DNA from: Konateibacter massiliensis
Lineage (GTDB): Bacteria; Bacillota; Clostridia; Lachnospirales; Lachnospiraceae
NCBI RefSeq assembly: GCF_900184995.1
Contig: NZ_LT860099.1
Location: 2,936,829-3,000,828, forward strand
DNA: 64,000 bases
Direction of reading: 5' to 3'
The position numbers and the translations under genes were made by a program. Positions 44,401 through 52,835 of this stretch are shown one piece after another. The notes beneath the pieces were generated by a model that was given only the letters and a program-made list of their open reading frames with translations, did not search any database and was not told the DNA's origin. Positions within the stretch are counted from its first letter, which is position 1. Each line of letters begins with the position of its first letter.

Positions 44401-45247
44401 GAGAGAGTTAAAAGCGTATCTGACCTCCATGACGGGATATATTTTCATGGCATTCATCATGTTTTTGGTTGGTATTTATTTTACAGCCTATAATTTAACG
44501 TACGGTTATGCTCATTTTGGATATGTATTATCCTCCTCCGTCTTTGCCTTCTTGATTGTAGTGCCTATTTTGACCATGCGCCTTCTGGCAGAGGAAAAGA
44601 AGCAAAAGACTGACCAGATTCTGCTCACAGCACCGGTAAAAGTACTGGATATCATTTTGGGAAAATATTTTGCCATATTGACGATATTCACGATACCGGT
44701 TGTACTGTTTTGCTTCTACCCACTTTTATTGTCTCAGTTTGGAACGGTGGCATTTCCTATGGCTTATACTTCCATTATAGGATATTACCTTCTGGGTGCA
44801 GCGTATCTTGCGGTGGGAATGTTTGTCTCCTCCTTGACGGAGAGCCAGGTAATTGCAGCGGTAATCGGTTTCGGAACCTTGCTTGTCAGTTATATGATTA
44901 CGGGACTTACCCAGTTTGTTTCAAGCAGTGCCATTGCCTCCTTTATCGGATTTACGATAATTGTCCTGATTATAGCGCTTGTGGCATACAACATGACAAG
45001 AAATCTTGTTTTTTCCGCAGCAGTAGGTGTGGCGTTTGAAGCGATTATGCTTATCCTGTATTTATATAAATCGACTCTTTTTGCAAGCTCAATCGGAAAA
45101 ATATTAAATGTAATTGACCTTGCCTCCAGATATGAGAACTTTGTTAACGGAATATTTGATGTTACGGGAGTTGTATACTATTGCTCCGTTATCGTATTAT
45201 TTATATTCCTCACCGTTCAGTCATTACAAAAAAGACGTTGGAGCTAG
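44384..45247 (+). CDS. ABC-2 type permease (GldF-like)
   Basis: The 287-residue protein begins MTAIYKRELKAYLTSMTGYIF, the classic ABC-2 permease start with an elbow helix, and has about six membrane segments. RLLAEEKKQKTDQILLTAPV in the first cytoplasmic loop contacts the ATPase in this family. The ATG at 44384, preceded by GGAGG inside the end of the ATPase gene, is preferred over an ATG at 44351. Translation is coupled to the ATPase. The transported substrate cannot be told from sequence. Confidence 0.92.
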   Translation: MTAIYKRELKAYLTSMTGYIFMAFIMFLVGIYFTAYNLTYGYAHFGYVLSSSVFAFLIVVPILTMRLLAEEKKQKTDQILLTAPVKVLDIILGKYFAILTIFTIPVVLFCFYPLLLSQFGTVAFPMAYTSIIGYYLLGAAYLAVGMFVSSLTESQVIAAVIGFGTLLVSYMITGLTQFVSSSAIASFIGFTIIVLIIALVAYNMTRNLVFSAAVGVAFEAIMLILYLYKSTLFASSIGKILNVIDLASRYENFVNGIFDVTGVVYYCSVIVLFIFLTVQSLQKRRWS

Positions 45248-45259
45248 CAGGAGGTTAAA

Positions 45260-46720
45260 ATGAAAATAATAGATGATTTAAAAAACAAAGGGCCGAAGGA
45301 GCCTAAATTCATAAATAAAAAAAGCTTGAGAAACGGATCCTACAGCATGGCTGTGACAGCACTGGTGCTGGCGATTATTGTAATTGTCAATTTGGTTATC
45401 AACAATCTGCCATCCACCTACACAAAGTTTGACTTAAGCGATACGCAGTTATTCAGCATATCGGAGGAGACGACCAGCCTGCTTGGCAGTCTTGAGGATG
45501 ATGTAACGATTTATCTTGTTGCACAGACAGGAAATGAGGACAGTACCATTGTGGAGCTGTTGGATAAATATAAGGCGTTATCTTCCAGTATTAAGGTGGA
45601 GTACAAGGACCCTGTCCTATACCCGAATTTTTTATCCGGTTATACGACAGACCAGTTAAATGAAAACAGTCTTGTTGTGGAGAGTGCAAAGCGCTCCAAG
45701 GTGGTTGATTACAGCGATATTTTCCAGACAACAACAGACTATACGACCTATGAATCCACAACAGAATTTGACGGAGAGGGTCAGCTTACAAGTGCGATTG
45801 ACTTTGTAACCTCCGATAATCTTCCGGTTGTCTACGCGTTGGAAGGACATAATGAACAAACCCTGTCAAGTGATTTGCAGGAGCAAATTGAAAAACAAAA
45901 TATCACGGTGGAGACACTTAGTCTTATGACTAATGAGGCGGTTCCGGAGGACTGTGCATGCCTTTTGATTTATTCCCCGTTAAACGATATCTCAACGGAG
46001 GAAGCAGATAAAATAACAGCCTATTTAAATGGCGGCGGTGATGCCTTTATTGTTTCCGGTTATCAGGAGGAGGAGTTGCCAAACCTTGATAATCTCTTAG
46101 CGACTCTCGGTGTGGAAAAGACAAGTGAAATTGTATTTGAAGGGGATTCAAACTACTATGCAGCGCCATACAATCACTATTTGGCACCAATGCTTGACAG
46201 CCATGAAATTACATCACCGCTTAGCACGGCAAAAGAAAGAGTATTACTGCCATATGCTTTGGGTATCAAACAGCTTGACACGAAAGCAGAGACAATATCA
46301 ATTGTTCCTTTGCTAAGTACGACGGATTCGGCATATGGAAAGCTTTTGACGTCTGAGACTTCCACGACAGAGAAGCAGGACGGCGATACTGACGGACCGT
46401 TTGATTTGTCAGTGGCAATCACAAATACAATTGATGACAGCACAGAGAGCAAAGTTATTTTGACAACATCTGATTACTTAATGGACGATTCTGCAAATAA
46501 GACGGTAGCAGGCGGTAACCATGATTTTATTTTAAATTCGTTCAACTGGCTGACAGAGCATGAAAGCGGTATTACAATCCACTCAAAGAGCATGGACAGC
46601 GCAAAACTGGTACTAAGCGCAGCACAGGTTAACTTCTGGAGCTTTGTTGCAATGATTTTACTGCCGCTGGCAGTGGTTGTTACAGGAATTGTTGTATGGT
46701 TGAGAAGGAGAAAGAAGTAA
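45260..46720 (+). CDS. GldG-like ABC auxiliary membrane protein
   Basis: The 486-residue protein has an N-terminal membrane segment (about 30-50, MAVTALVLAIIVIVNLVINN), a large extracytoplasmic region with FDLSDTQLFSISEETTSLL typical of the GldG family, and a C-terminal segment WSFVAMILLPLAVVVTGIVVW followed by basic residues. It is third in the ABC cluster, 12 bp after the permease. GldG-like proteins are thought to work with the ATPase-permease pair. The stop codon overlaps the start of the DUF4340 gene (TAATG). Confidence 0.88.
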   Translation: MKIIDDLKNKGPKEPKFINKKSLRNGSYSMAVTALVLAIIVIVNLVINNLPSTYTKFDLSDTQLFSISEETTSLLGSLEDDVTIYLVAQTGNEDSTIVELLDKYKALSSSIKVEYKDPVLYPNFLSGYTTDQLNENSLVVESAKRSKVVDYSDIFQTTTDYTTYESTTEFDGEGQLTSAIDFVTSDNLPVVYALEGHNEQTLSSDLQEQIEKQNITVETLSLMTNEAVPEDCACLLIYSPLNDISTEEADKITAYLNGGGDAFIVSGYQEEELPNLDNLLATLGVEKTSEIVFEGDSNYYAAPYNHYLAPMLDSHEITSPLSTAKERVLLPYALGIKQLDTKAETISIVPLLSTTDSAYGKLLTSETSTTEKQDGDTDGPFDLSVAITNTIDDSTESKVILTTSDYLMDDSANKTVAGGNHDFILNSFNWLTEHESGITIHSKSMDSAKLVLSAAQVNFWSFVAMILLPLAVVVTGIVVWLRRRKK

Positions 46721-47301
46721 TGACGAAAAAGAATAAAACGGTAAAACTAATCTCTTTGCTCGTTCTGTTGATTCTTGCGATTGCTGCTTATTTCGTTGTT
46801 GAAAAAATTAACAAGGACAATGAGGAGAAAGAAGCGCAGGAGGAAGCCGCCGACACCATCATCATAAATTCTGTTGAAACAGATAAAATTGCCTCCTTTT
46901 CCTATATTTATGACGGGACTACATATGTATTTAGCAAGGACGGCGATACATGGTACTGCGCGAACGAAGCGGGAACCGAACTTGATCAGATTTTAGTGGA
47001 AAATTTAATAAAAAATTTTGAAAGTGTGGAAGCAACAAGGCTTGTGGAAGAAAATGCAGCCGATTTGTCACAATACGGACTCGATGAGCCGGCAAATGTG
47101 ATTTCTGTGACTGATACGGACGGAACTACGATTTCTTATGAAATTGGAAATGAAAACCAGACAGTCAGTGAATATTATATGAAGAAAAGTGACAATAATA
47201 CAGTATATCTAGTCGGAACGTTTGCGACATCTTTTCAAAAAACAATTGAGGATTTAAAAGCGGCAGAGGATGAGACAACAGATGAAATAACACAGGATTA
47301 A
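46720..47301 (+). CDS. DUF4340 domain protein
   Basis: The 193-residue protein has one N-terminal membrane segment (about 10-28, LISLLVLLILAIAAYFVVE) and an outside domain with the DUF4340 features IASFSYIYDGTTYVFSKDGDTWYC and the SQYGLDEPANVISVTDTDGT motif. The ATG at 46720 overlaps the previous stop. DUF4340 proteins regularly accompany GldG-like ABC systems, and the gene order here is the usual one. It contains only one copy of the domain. Function is unknown. Confidence 0.88.
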   Translation: MTKKNKTVKLISLLVLLILAIAAYFVVEKINKDNEEKEAQEEAADTIIINSVETDKIASFSYIYDGTTYVFSKDGDTWYCANEAGTELDQILVENLIKNFESVEATRLVEENAADLSQYGLDEPANVISVTDTDGTTISYEIGNENQTVSEYYMKKSDNNTVYLVGTFATSFQKTIEDLKAAEDETTDEITQD

Positions 47302-47374
47302 TTTGACAAGTATAAAAAATTGATTTTACGTGCATATTAATATTGAAATTTAATATGTAAAGGAGAAGTCAATT

Positions 47375-47770
47375 ATGAAAAAGTTTAAAAAGCTATGTGT
47401 TGGTGCAATTTTAGTTGTTGCCATTGGCTGCCTGACCGCATGTACAACGACAGATACAACAAAGGATAATACGACAGGCACGGGCACAACAACCGGAACG
47501 ACGACGGACAAAACAACCGGAACGACGACAACGGACACAAATAAAGCGGACGGAAATACAGGAACTACAACAACGGACACAACGAAGGATACAACAACCA
47601 CGACAACGGATGATAACAAGGGTGTTGTGGGAGAAGTGGCTGAAGATGTAGGAGATGCAGCTGACAAGGTAGGAGATAAAGTGGAAGATGCGGTAGATAA
47701 TAATACGACCACGGACAAAGCGGCCACAACCAATGATACCACAACAAACAAAACGACTACCAATCAGTGA
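47375..47770 (+). CDS. Threonine-rich lipoprotein
   Basis: A lipoprotein signal (ILVVAIGCLTAC, lipidated C23) is followed by about 108 residues made mostly of Thr, Asp, Gly, Asn and Lys in short repeats such as TTGTTTDKTTG. An island near 88-110 (VGEVAEDVGDAADKVGDKVE) has the spacing of an amphipathic helix. AAAGGAGAAG precedes the ATG. The low-complexity part is probably an extended, possibly glycosylated spacer on the cell surface. It follows the ABC cluster but is separated by 73 bp. No homologous family is recognised. The antisense frame is open only because of the repeats. Confidence 0.8.
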   Translation: MKKFKKLCVGAILVVAIGCLTACTTTDTTKDNTTGTGTTTGTTTDKTTGTTTTDTNKADGNTGTTTTDTTKDTTTTTTDDNKGVVGEVAEDVGDAADKVGDKVEDAVDNNTTTDKAATTNDTTTNKTTTNQ

Positions 47771-47818
47771 TAGAAGAAATTCTTGTGTTAAAATGATAAG
47801 TTGTATATAATAAAATAG

Positions 47819-47855
47819 AAAGCTAAGCGAAACGGATCGTTTTGCTTGGCTTTTT
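47819..47855 (+). terminator. Terminator after the Thr-rich lipoprotein
   Basis: AAAGCTAAGCGAAACG (47819-47834) pairs with CGTTTTGCTTGGCTTT (about 47838-47853) with two wobble pairs, then T residues. Confidence 0.9.
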
Positions 47856-47861
47856 AATTCA

Positions 47862-47895
47862 TGACAAGTGAAGCTGCAAGCAGCTTTATCTTGTT
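47862..47895 (+). repeat. 34-nt hairpin repeat, copy 3
   Basis: TGACAAGTGAAGCTGC with the return arm GCAGCTTTATCTTGTT. AAGCTGC pairs with GCAGCTT and ACAAG with CTTGT. It aligns without gaps to copies at 6277-6310 and 19903-19936. It lies 7 bp after a terminator and upstream of the hisA-like gene. Confidence 0.75.
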
Positions 47896-47937
47896 ATCAT
47901 TAGGAAAGTTTTTGGGAAATGTACATAGGAGGAAATC

Positions 47938-48714
47938 ATGAAATTCAGACCATGTATTGATATTCATAACGGTAAGGTGAAACAGATTGTGGGCGGAAGT
48001 CTTACAGATGAAAAAAATCAGGCAGTTGAAAACTATGTTTCGGAAATGGATGCGGAATACTATGCATATTTTTATGAAAAAGACGGCTTAAAGGGCGGAC
48101 ATATTATTCTTTTGAACAGCAGAGAATCCGAATACTACGAGGCAACCAAAAAACAGGCAGTCATGGCGCTGAATGCGTATAAGGGCGGCTTGCAGATTGG
48201 CGGAGGAATACAGGCGGAGAATGCGGCGGATTATTTGGATGCAGGTGCGAGTCATGTCATTGTGACCTCTTATGTATTTCAAGGCGGAAAGATTCATATG
48301 CCTAATCTTGAGAAAATAAAAAGCGAGGTGGGGAAAGAGCGCCTTGTGCTTGATTTAAGCTGTAGGAGACGTGGAGAGCAATATTATATTGTAACGGATC
48401 GCTGGCAGAACTATACGGATGTCATAGTGAATGAGGAAACGCTTGACTTTTTTGGTAAATACTGTGATGAGTTTTTGATTCATGCGGTTGATGTGGAAGG
48501 AAAGGCGCAGGGCATTGAAAAAGAGCTTGCGAAAATGCTTGGAGGCTGGGGAAAAATTCCGGTTACTTATGCCGGAGGAGTAGGCAACTTTGCTGATTTA
48601 AAAGAATTAAAGGATTTGGGACAAAATAAATTGGATGTGACAATAGGGAGTGCTCTTGATTTATTTGGCGGAAAAATGCCTTATCAGGAAGTACTTCGAT
48701 TTATGAGTAACTGA
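47938..48714 (+). CDS. hisA: HisA, eukaryotic-type phosphoribosylformimino-AICAR-P isomerase
   Basis: This isomerase performs the fourth step of histidine synthesis. The 258-residue protein begins MKFRPCIDIHNGKVKQIVGG, the pattern of yeast HIS6 and the TIGR02129 group, and contains LKGGHIILLN, LQIGGGIQAENAADYLDAGASHVIVTS (conserved barrel strand) and VTYAGGVGNFADL. Ordinary bacterial HisA has a different start and lacks FRPCIDIHNGKVKQ. It stands alone, with no other histidine genes beside it and terminators on both sides. AGGAGG precedes the ATG. Confidence 0.92.
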   Translation: MKFRPCIDIHNGKVKQIVGGSLTDEKNQAVENYVSEMDAEYYAYFYEKDGLKGGHIILLNSRESEYYEATKKQAVMALNAYKGGLQIGGGIQAENAADYLDAGASHVIVTSYVFQGGKIHMPNLEKIKSEVGKERLVLDLSCRRRGEQYYIVTDRWQNYTDVIVNEETLDFFGKYCDEFLIHAVDVEGKAQGIEKELAKMLGGWGKIPVTYAGGVGNFADLKELKDLGQNKLDVTIGSALDLFGGKMPYQEVLRFMSN

Positions 48715-48733
48715 ACTGCTACTTTTATAAAGC

Positions 48734-48796
48734 AAAAAAGATGCGCACTTGCATGAAATGTATCAGTGATACCGATCATGCGAGTGCGCGCTTTTT
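48734..48796 (+). terminator. Terminator of the hisA-like gene
   Basis: AAAAAG and TGCGCACTTGCATG on the 5' side pair with CATGCGAGTGCGCG and CTTTTT on the 3' side; TATCA/TGATA pairs inside the loop. Ends in five T. Confidence 0.85.
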
Positions 48797-48879
48797 GTTT
48801 TAGTCACCTACAATAGCTTTAATCAAAAATAAAAAATCGAAATTTATATTAATGAAAAAGGCACATCTTGAAAGACTGA

Positions 48880-49080
48880 TTATAATTTGTTTACGTTAGT
48901 AGCCTGAGGACCTTTTGCGCCGTTTACGATTTCAAATTCAACAGCCTGTCCTTCTTCTAATGATTTAAATCCGTCCATCACAAGGCCTGAATAATGTACA
49001 AATACATCGTTTCCTGCTTCGTCAGAAATAAATCCATATCCCTTTTGGTTATTAAACCATTTAACTGTACCTTTGTTCAT
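48880..49080 (-). CDS. Cold-shock domain protein
   Basis: The 66-residue protein is a single cold-shock domain: [20 protein letters not shown] has RNP1 (KGYGFI) and VFVHY has RNP2. Such proteins bind single-stranded RNA and DNA and act as RNA chaperones. GGAGGT lies 8 bp before the ATG. It is transcribed alone from its own promoter with a leader of about 60 nt containing a hairpin. A csp symbol is not assigned because paralogues are common. Confidence 0.96.
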   Translation of the reverse strand: MNKGTVKWFNNQKGYGFISDEAGNDVFVHYSGLVMDGFKSLEEGQAVEFEIVNGAKGPQATNVNKL

Positions 49081-49120
49081 AATAATATACCTCCATAATA
49101 AATAAAAAAAGTAAATAGTT

Positions 49121-49177
49121 CATGTTGTTTTTCCTACAACATGTTTAAAGAATATCATAAAATATTCCAATTGTAAA
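49121..49177 (-). promoter_or_regulatory. Cold-shock gene promoter and leader hairpin
   Basis: On the minus strand TTTACA (49172-49177), 17 bp, TATTCT (49149-49154). Just downstream, CATGTTGT and ACAACATG (49121-49143) form a perfect 8-bp stem with a 7-nt loop, at or near the transcript's 5' end. Confidence 0.7.
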
Positions 49178-49446
49178 GAAGAAATTTTAAAAATTTGGTA
49201 TAAAAGTTACAAATAACAGGATGATAAAATTGTTTTGTTTAGGAAAAAATAACAAATAAATACAAAAAGCGACAGGAAATACAGAGGAATATGTGAAAGA
49301 AATAACTACCCTAGCAAGATTTTACCTTTTTAGAGCAAATAAATCTATTATTATTATAAAAATAATGTGATATATTAGAAAACGTTGGAATGAAAATAAA
49401 GCAAGATTAAACATAACGATGAAATATAAAATAACGGAGGAATAGA
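49178..49446 (+). promoter_or_regulatory. A/T-rich leader of gmd with possible promoter
   Basis: This stretch has no coding potential. TTTAGA (49329-49334), 17 bp, TATTAT (49352-49357) is a weak promoter candidate for gmd, and GGAGG stands 7 bp before its ATG. No riboswitch or strong hairpin was seen. Confidence 0.35.
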
Positions 49447-50520
49447 ATGGGAAAGACAGCGTTAATAACAGGTGTGACAGGGCAGGACGGCTCTTATTTG
49501 ACGGAGCTTTTATTAGAGAAAGGCTATGAGGTACACGGAATTATTCGAAGACATAGCAGCACAAACGTGGAAAGAATCAAGCATTTATTACAGAATCAGG
49601 ATTCTAAATTTCAGCTCCACTATGGAGATTTATCAGATTCCAGTAATCTCAACCAGCTTTTATACAAAATAAAGCCGGACGAAATCTATAATTTAGGAGC
49701 GCAGTCTCATGTAGGTGTATCCTTTGAGGTGCCGGAATATACAGCGGACGTAACGGGTGTCGGAACACTTAGGCTGCTGGAAGCAATTCATCTTTTGAAT
49801 AAAGATGCAAGATTCTATCAGGCATCCACCTCAGAATTATTTGGAGGATTGCCGGAAACAGCGCCGCAGAGTGAGAAAACTCCATTCTATCCAAAGAGCC
49901 CATATGGTGCTGCAAAGTTATATTCCTACTGGATTACAGTAAATTACAGGGAGTCCTATAACTTATTTGCATCAAACGGTATTTTATTTAACCACGAATC
50001 ACCGCGCAGAGGAGAAAACTTTGTGACAAGAAAGATTACAAGAGCAGCTTCCGCTATCCATCTTGGATTGCAGGACAAACTGTCCCTTGGAAATCTAAAT
50101 GCAAAGAGAGACTGGGGCTTTGCAGGAGACTATGTAGAAGGCATGTGGAGAATGCTCCAGCAAGATAAGCCAGATGATTATGTGCTGGCGACAGGAGAAA
50201 CTCACACAGTAAGAGAATTTGTAGATTTAGCATTTGCGGAAATCGGAACAGAATTAAACTGGGACGGTGAAGGCATCAATGAAAAGGGTTATGACAAAAA
50301 GACAGGAAAACTATTAGTGGATGTGGACCCTGTATTTTATAGACCGGCAGAGGTTGAATTTTTATGGGGAAATGCGGCTAAGGCAGAAAAAGAGCTGGAT
50401 TGGAAGAGAAAGACAACCTTTGAGGAACTGGTAAAAATGATGATGGCATCGGATTTGGAACAGCTTAGCAAGGCAGAAATCGGAGTAAATCAATTCAGCC
50501 TGATTGAAAAAATCGGATAA
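49447..50520 (+). CDS. gmd: GDP-mannose 4,6-dehydratase
   Basis: Gmd converts GDP-mannose to the 4-keto-6-deoxy sugar, the first step to GDP-L-fucose. The 357-residue protein begins with the NADP-binding [10 protein letters not shown] (9-18) and RRHSSTN. Catalytic Y153 and K157 lie in [12 protein letters not shown], and [16 protein letters not shown] is conserved. It is followed by fcl 28 bp later, giving the two-enzyme GDP-fucose pathway. No fucosyltransferase is nearby; the product may serve capsule or surface glycan synthesis. Confidence 0.97.
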   Translation: MGKTALITGVTGQDGSYLTELLLEKGYEVHGIIRRHSSTNVERIKHLLQNQDSKFQLHYGDLSDSSNLNQLLYKIKPDEIYNLGAQSHVGVSFEVPEYTADVTGVGTLRLLEAIHLLNKDARFYQASTSELFGGLPETAPQSEKTPFYPKSPYGAAKLYSYWITVNYRESYNLFASNGILFNHESPRRGENFVTRKITRAASAIHLGLQDKLSLGNLNAKRDWGFAGDYVEGMWRMLQQDKPDDYVLATGETHTVREFVDLAFAEIGTELNWDGEGINEKGYDKKTGKLLVDVDPVFYRPAEVEFLWGNAAKAEKELDWKRKTTFEELVKMMMASDLEQLSKAEIGVNQFSLIEKIG

Positions 50521-50548
50521 GCAGCTTGCTTTGTTAGGAGGCAGAAAA

Positions 50549-51478
50549 ATGGAAAGAAATTCAAAAATATTTGTGGCAGGTCACAGGGGAATGGTAGGTT
50601 CTGCGATTGTACGAGGGTTACAGGCAAACGGCTATGAAAATATTGTGACACGCACCAGAGCGGAGCTTAATTTGCTCAGACAGGATGAGGTTGAGAAGTT
50701 TTTTGCAGAGGAACAGATCGACTATGTATTCTTAGCGGCGGCAAAAGTTGGCGGTATCATGGCAAACAGCCAGTATCCGGCAGATTTTATGTATGAAAAT
50801 ATGATGCTCGAGATGAACGTAATTAAGAGTGCTTATGACAATCAGGTAAAAAAATTGATGTTTTTAGGAAGCTCCTGCATTTACCCGAGAATGGCACCGC
50901 AGCCGATGCCGGAGGACTGCCTTCTCAGCGGCAAATTGGAGGAGACAAACGAGGCATATGCCTTAGCGAAAATATCGGGACTGAAGTACTGCGAATATTT
51001 AAATAAGCAGTTTGGCACGGATTATATTAGTGTTATGCCGACGAATCTCTATGGCATCAATGACAATTATCATCCGACCAACTCACATGTTTTACCGGCA
51101 ATGATTCAGAAAATGCACCTGGCAAAGGCAAATAACGAGGCAGAGGTTGTCATATGGGGAAGCGGAACACCGCTTCGTGAATTTCTTTATGCGGATGATT
51201 TGGCGGATGCCTGCATTTATCTGATGAACAACTATTCGGGAAATGAGACGGTCAATATCGGAACCGGAAAAGAAATTGCAATCGGAGACTTGGCAAGGCT
51301 TGTCAAGGAGGTTATAGGCTTCGAAGGAAATCTTGTTTTTGACAAGACAAAACCAGATGGAACACCGAGAAAGCTTTTGGATGTGAGAAAGCTTGAGAGT
51401 CTGGGATGGAAATATAAGACGGAACTTCGAGAAGGAATTAAGTTTGCGTATGAGGATTACCTAAAAGGGCATAAATAA
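50549..51478 (+). CDS. fcl: GDP-L-fucose synthase
   Basis: Fcl (WcaG) epimerises and reduces the Gmd product to GDP-L-fucose. The ATG at 50549 follows AGGAGG and gives 309 residues; the frame opening at 50504 overlaps gmd and has no ribosome site. NADP-binding GHRGMVGSA is at 11-19, catalytic Y137 and K141 in YALAK, and LGSSCIYPRMAPQPM and PTNLYG are conserved. It is the second gene of the operon, ending at an 18-bp-stem terminator. Confidence 0.97.
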   Translation: MERNSKIFVAGHRGMVGSAIVRGLQANGYENIVTRTRAELNLLRQDEVEKFFAEEQIDYVFLAAAKVGGIMANSQYPADFMYENMMLEMNVIKSAYDNQVKKLMFLGSSCIYPRMAPQPMPEDCLLSGKLEETNEAYALAKISGLKYCEYLNKQFGTDYISVMPTNLYGINDNYHPTNSHVLPAMIQKMHLAKANNEAEVVIWGSGTPLREFLYADDLADACIYLMNNYSGNETVNIGTGKEIAIGDLARLVKEVIGFEGNLVFDKTKPDGTPRKLLDVRKLESLGWKYKTELREGIKFAYEDYLKGHK

Positions 51479-51520
51479 AGTGTGTTACGGCAGAACATTT
51501 GCCGAGACAGACTTCTGATA

Positions 51521-51561
51521 TAAATATAGGGAGGATTCCAGAAGAATCCTCCCTATATTTA
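51521..51561. terminator. Bidirectional terminator between fcl and the nitroreductase gene
   Basis: An 18-bp perfect stem, TAAATATAGGGAGGATTC (51521-51538) with its complement at 51544-51561, around a 5-nt loop. It serves two converging genes. Confidence 0.85.
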
Positions 51562-51578
51562 TGTGCCGAAACCTGAAA

Positions 51579-52244
51579 CTAAGCCCACTTAAAATTCTCA
51601 ATACCAGCTCCAATTTCAAAATGATATTTAGCAATACCAAGGTCAATTTTGCTGTTAACACCAAACCCTGCTTTTGCTGATACAATATCTTTATTCAGTG
51701 AAAATACAAATTTTTGTTGATTCATCGCTGTAGGAGCAAGAAGTGCAGCTTCCACACCCTTTTGAAACCACTCAGGAGCGGCACCGTTTGATTTGATGAC
51801 GGAATCACTCGATTTTGATTTGTGAGGAACGCCTTGCGTTTCACCATATCCGATAGAAATGACAAGATAAAGTTTCTCACCTTCTTCAATCTGGTAAGCT
51901 GATTTTACTTTGCTGAAAGTCAAAGCGACCCAGCAGGTATTCAATCCGAGCGTTTGCGCCAAAAGAACTACTTTTTCTCCGTAATAACCACATTTTTCTT
52001 CGAAACCTTCGCCCTTTTTCCCTACAACTGCAATATAATTTTTTACGCCTGAGAATTTTCCGTAATGTGCCAGTCTTCCGTCAAATCCCTTTGGCTCATC
52101 AAGAACGAGCTGCATGTGAAGACCGCCTTCCTTATTACATTGCTCGATACAAGACAGCAGCTCTTTTTTTACTTCACCCTCAATCCGTTTGTCCGTATAA
52201 GCGCGGACGGAATGTCTTATGTTAATTGCTTCGAATAAATCCAT
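51579..52244 (-). CDS. Nitroreductase family protein
   Basis: FMN-dependent oxidoreductases of this family reduce nitro compounds, quinones or flavins. The 221-residue protein starts MDLFEAINIRHSVRAYTDK, with the FMN-binding RHSVR. LLAQTLGLNTCWVALTFSK and PEWFQKGVEAALLAPTAMNQQK are family features. The middle and C-terminal parts are of the group with an internal duplication-like second half. AGGAGGTAAC precedes the ATG. It is downstream of an ArsR regulator on the same strand, 56 bp apart, and is probably controlled by it. Substrate unknown. Confidence 0.9.
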   Translation of the reverse strand: MDLFEAINIRHSVRAYTDKRIEGEVKKELLSCIEQCNKEGGLHMQLVLDEPKGFDGRLAHYGKFSGVKNYIAVVGKKGEGFEEKCGYYGEKVVLLAQTLGLNTCWVALTFSKVKSAYQIEEGEKLYLVISIGYGETQGVPHKSKSSDSVIKSNGAAPEWFQKGVEAALLAPTAMNQQKFVFSLNKDIVSAKAGFGVNSKIDLGIAKYHFEIGAGIENFKWA

Positions 52245-52300
52245 CTTTGTTACCTCCTAAGGTTTCTGTTATTTTGGGTATGTTCTCTCACTAATATATG

Positions 52301-52669
52301 TTACAAATTATTAAGATCACCACTTCTATCTGGCACATACTTCATAATGTTTTTTATATCCTGAAAAAGAATAATCAAATTATTCAGTTCATTGTCCGTT
52401 GGATCAAGATAATAATAGACACAGGTGCCCTCTTTTCGCACCTTTACAATTCCTGCATCCTTTAGTATCTGCATGTGATGGGAAACGGCAGGTCTTGAAA
52501 GATTAGTTTTTTGAGCAATATCCACCACACGGCTTCCATGACATTCGCCTTTTAGCATGATGCAAAGCAAATGCTGCCTTGTTTGGTCCCCGATTGCAGT
52601 TAAAGTCTTTTGGCAGGATTTAAATTCTGCCTCAAGCTGCTTGATATCTTCTAACGTATTTTCTGGCAT
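52301..52669 (-). CDS. ArsR family transcriptional regulator
   Basis: The 122-residue winged-helix protein has LTAIGDQTRQHLLCIML, recognition helix NLSRPAVSHHMQILKDAGIV and wing VRKEGTCVYYYLD. The typical metal-binding ELCVCDL cysteine motif is absent, so it may sense something other than arsenite, perhaps redox state. The ATG at 52669 follows GAGGTGA; a GTG three codons earlier overlaps that site. It precedes the nitroreductase gene. A palindrome by its -10 box suggests self-control. Confidence 0.92.
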   Translation of the reverse strand: MPENTLEDIKQLEAEFKSCQKTLTAIGDQTRQHLLCIMLKGECHGSRVVDIAQKTNLSRPAVSHHMQILKDAGIVKVRKEGTCVYYYLDPTDNELNNLIILFQDIKNIMKYVPDRSGDLNNL

Positions 52670-52690
52670 AACTATCACCTCGTTTTGTTT

Positions 52691-52714
52691 AAGTACTTGA
52701 ACACTTGTATTATA
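52691..52714 (-). promoter_or_regulatory. Promoter and candidate ArsR operator
   Basis: A minus-strand TATAAT occupies 52709-52714. Next to it AAGTGTTCAAGTACTT (minus strand, 52691-52706) has inverted AAGT/ACTT ends and contains the palindrome AAGTACTT. Its place just downstream of -10 suits a repressor. Confidence 0.5.
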
Positions 52715-52835
52715 TCATAGTTTTTTTTAAATAAGTTATCTGTAAAGAAAATCAAGATGAATAAAATAAAAGCTGAATAAATTTCTGGAATTAAGAGAAT
52801 ATGTATACTAAAAACAAAATAAGGAGAAATGACCT

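Noticed and set aside
47350-47763. 137-residue minus-strand frame rich in Val and Ser
   Set aside because: It is the antisense of the Thr-rich repeats in the lipoprotein gene; openness is a by-product of low complexity.
6277-47895. Spaced repeats as a possible CRISPR array
   Set aside because: Repeat copies are tens of kilobases apart, single, and hairpin-like; there is no regular spacer pattern and no cas gene.
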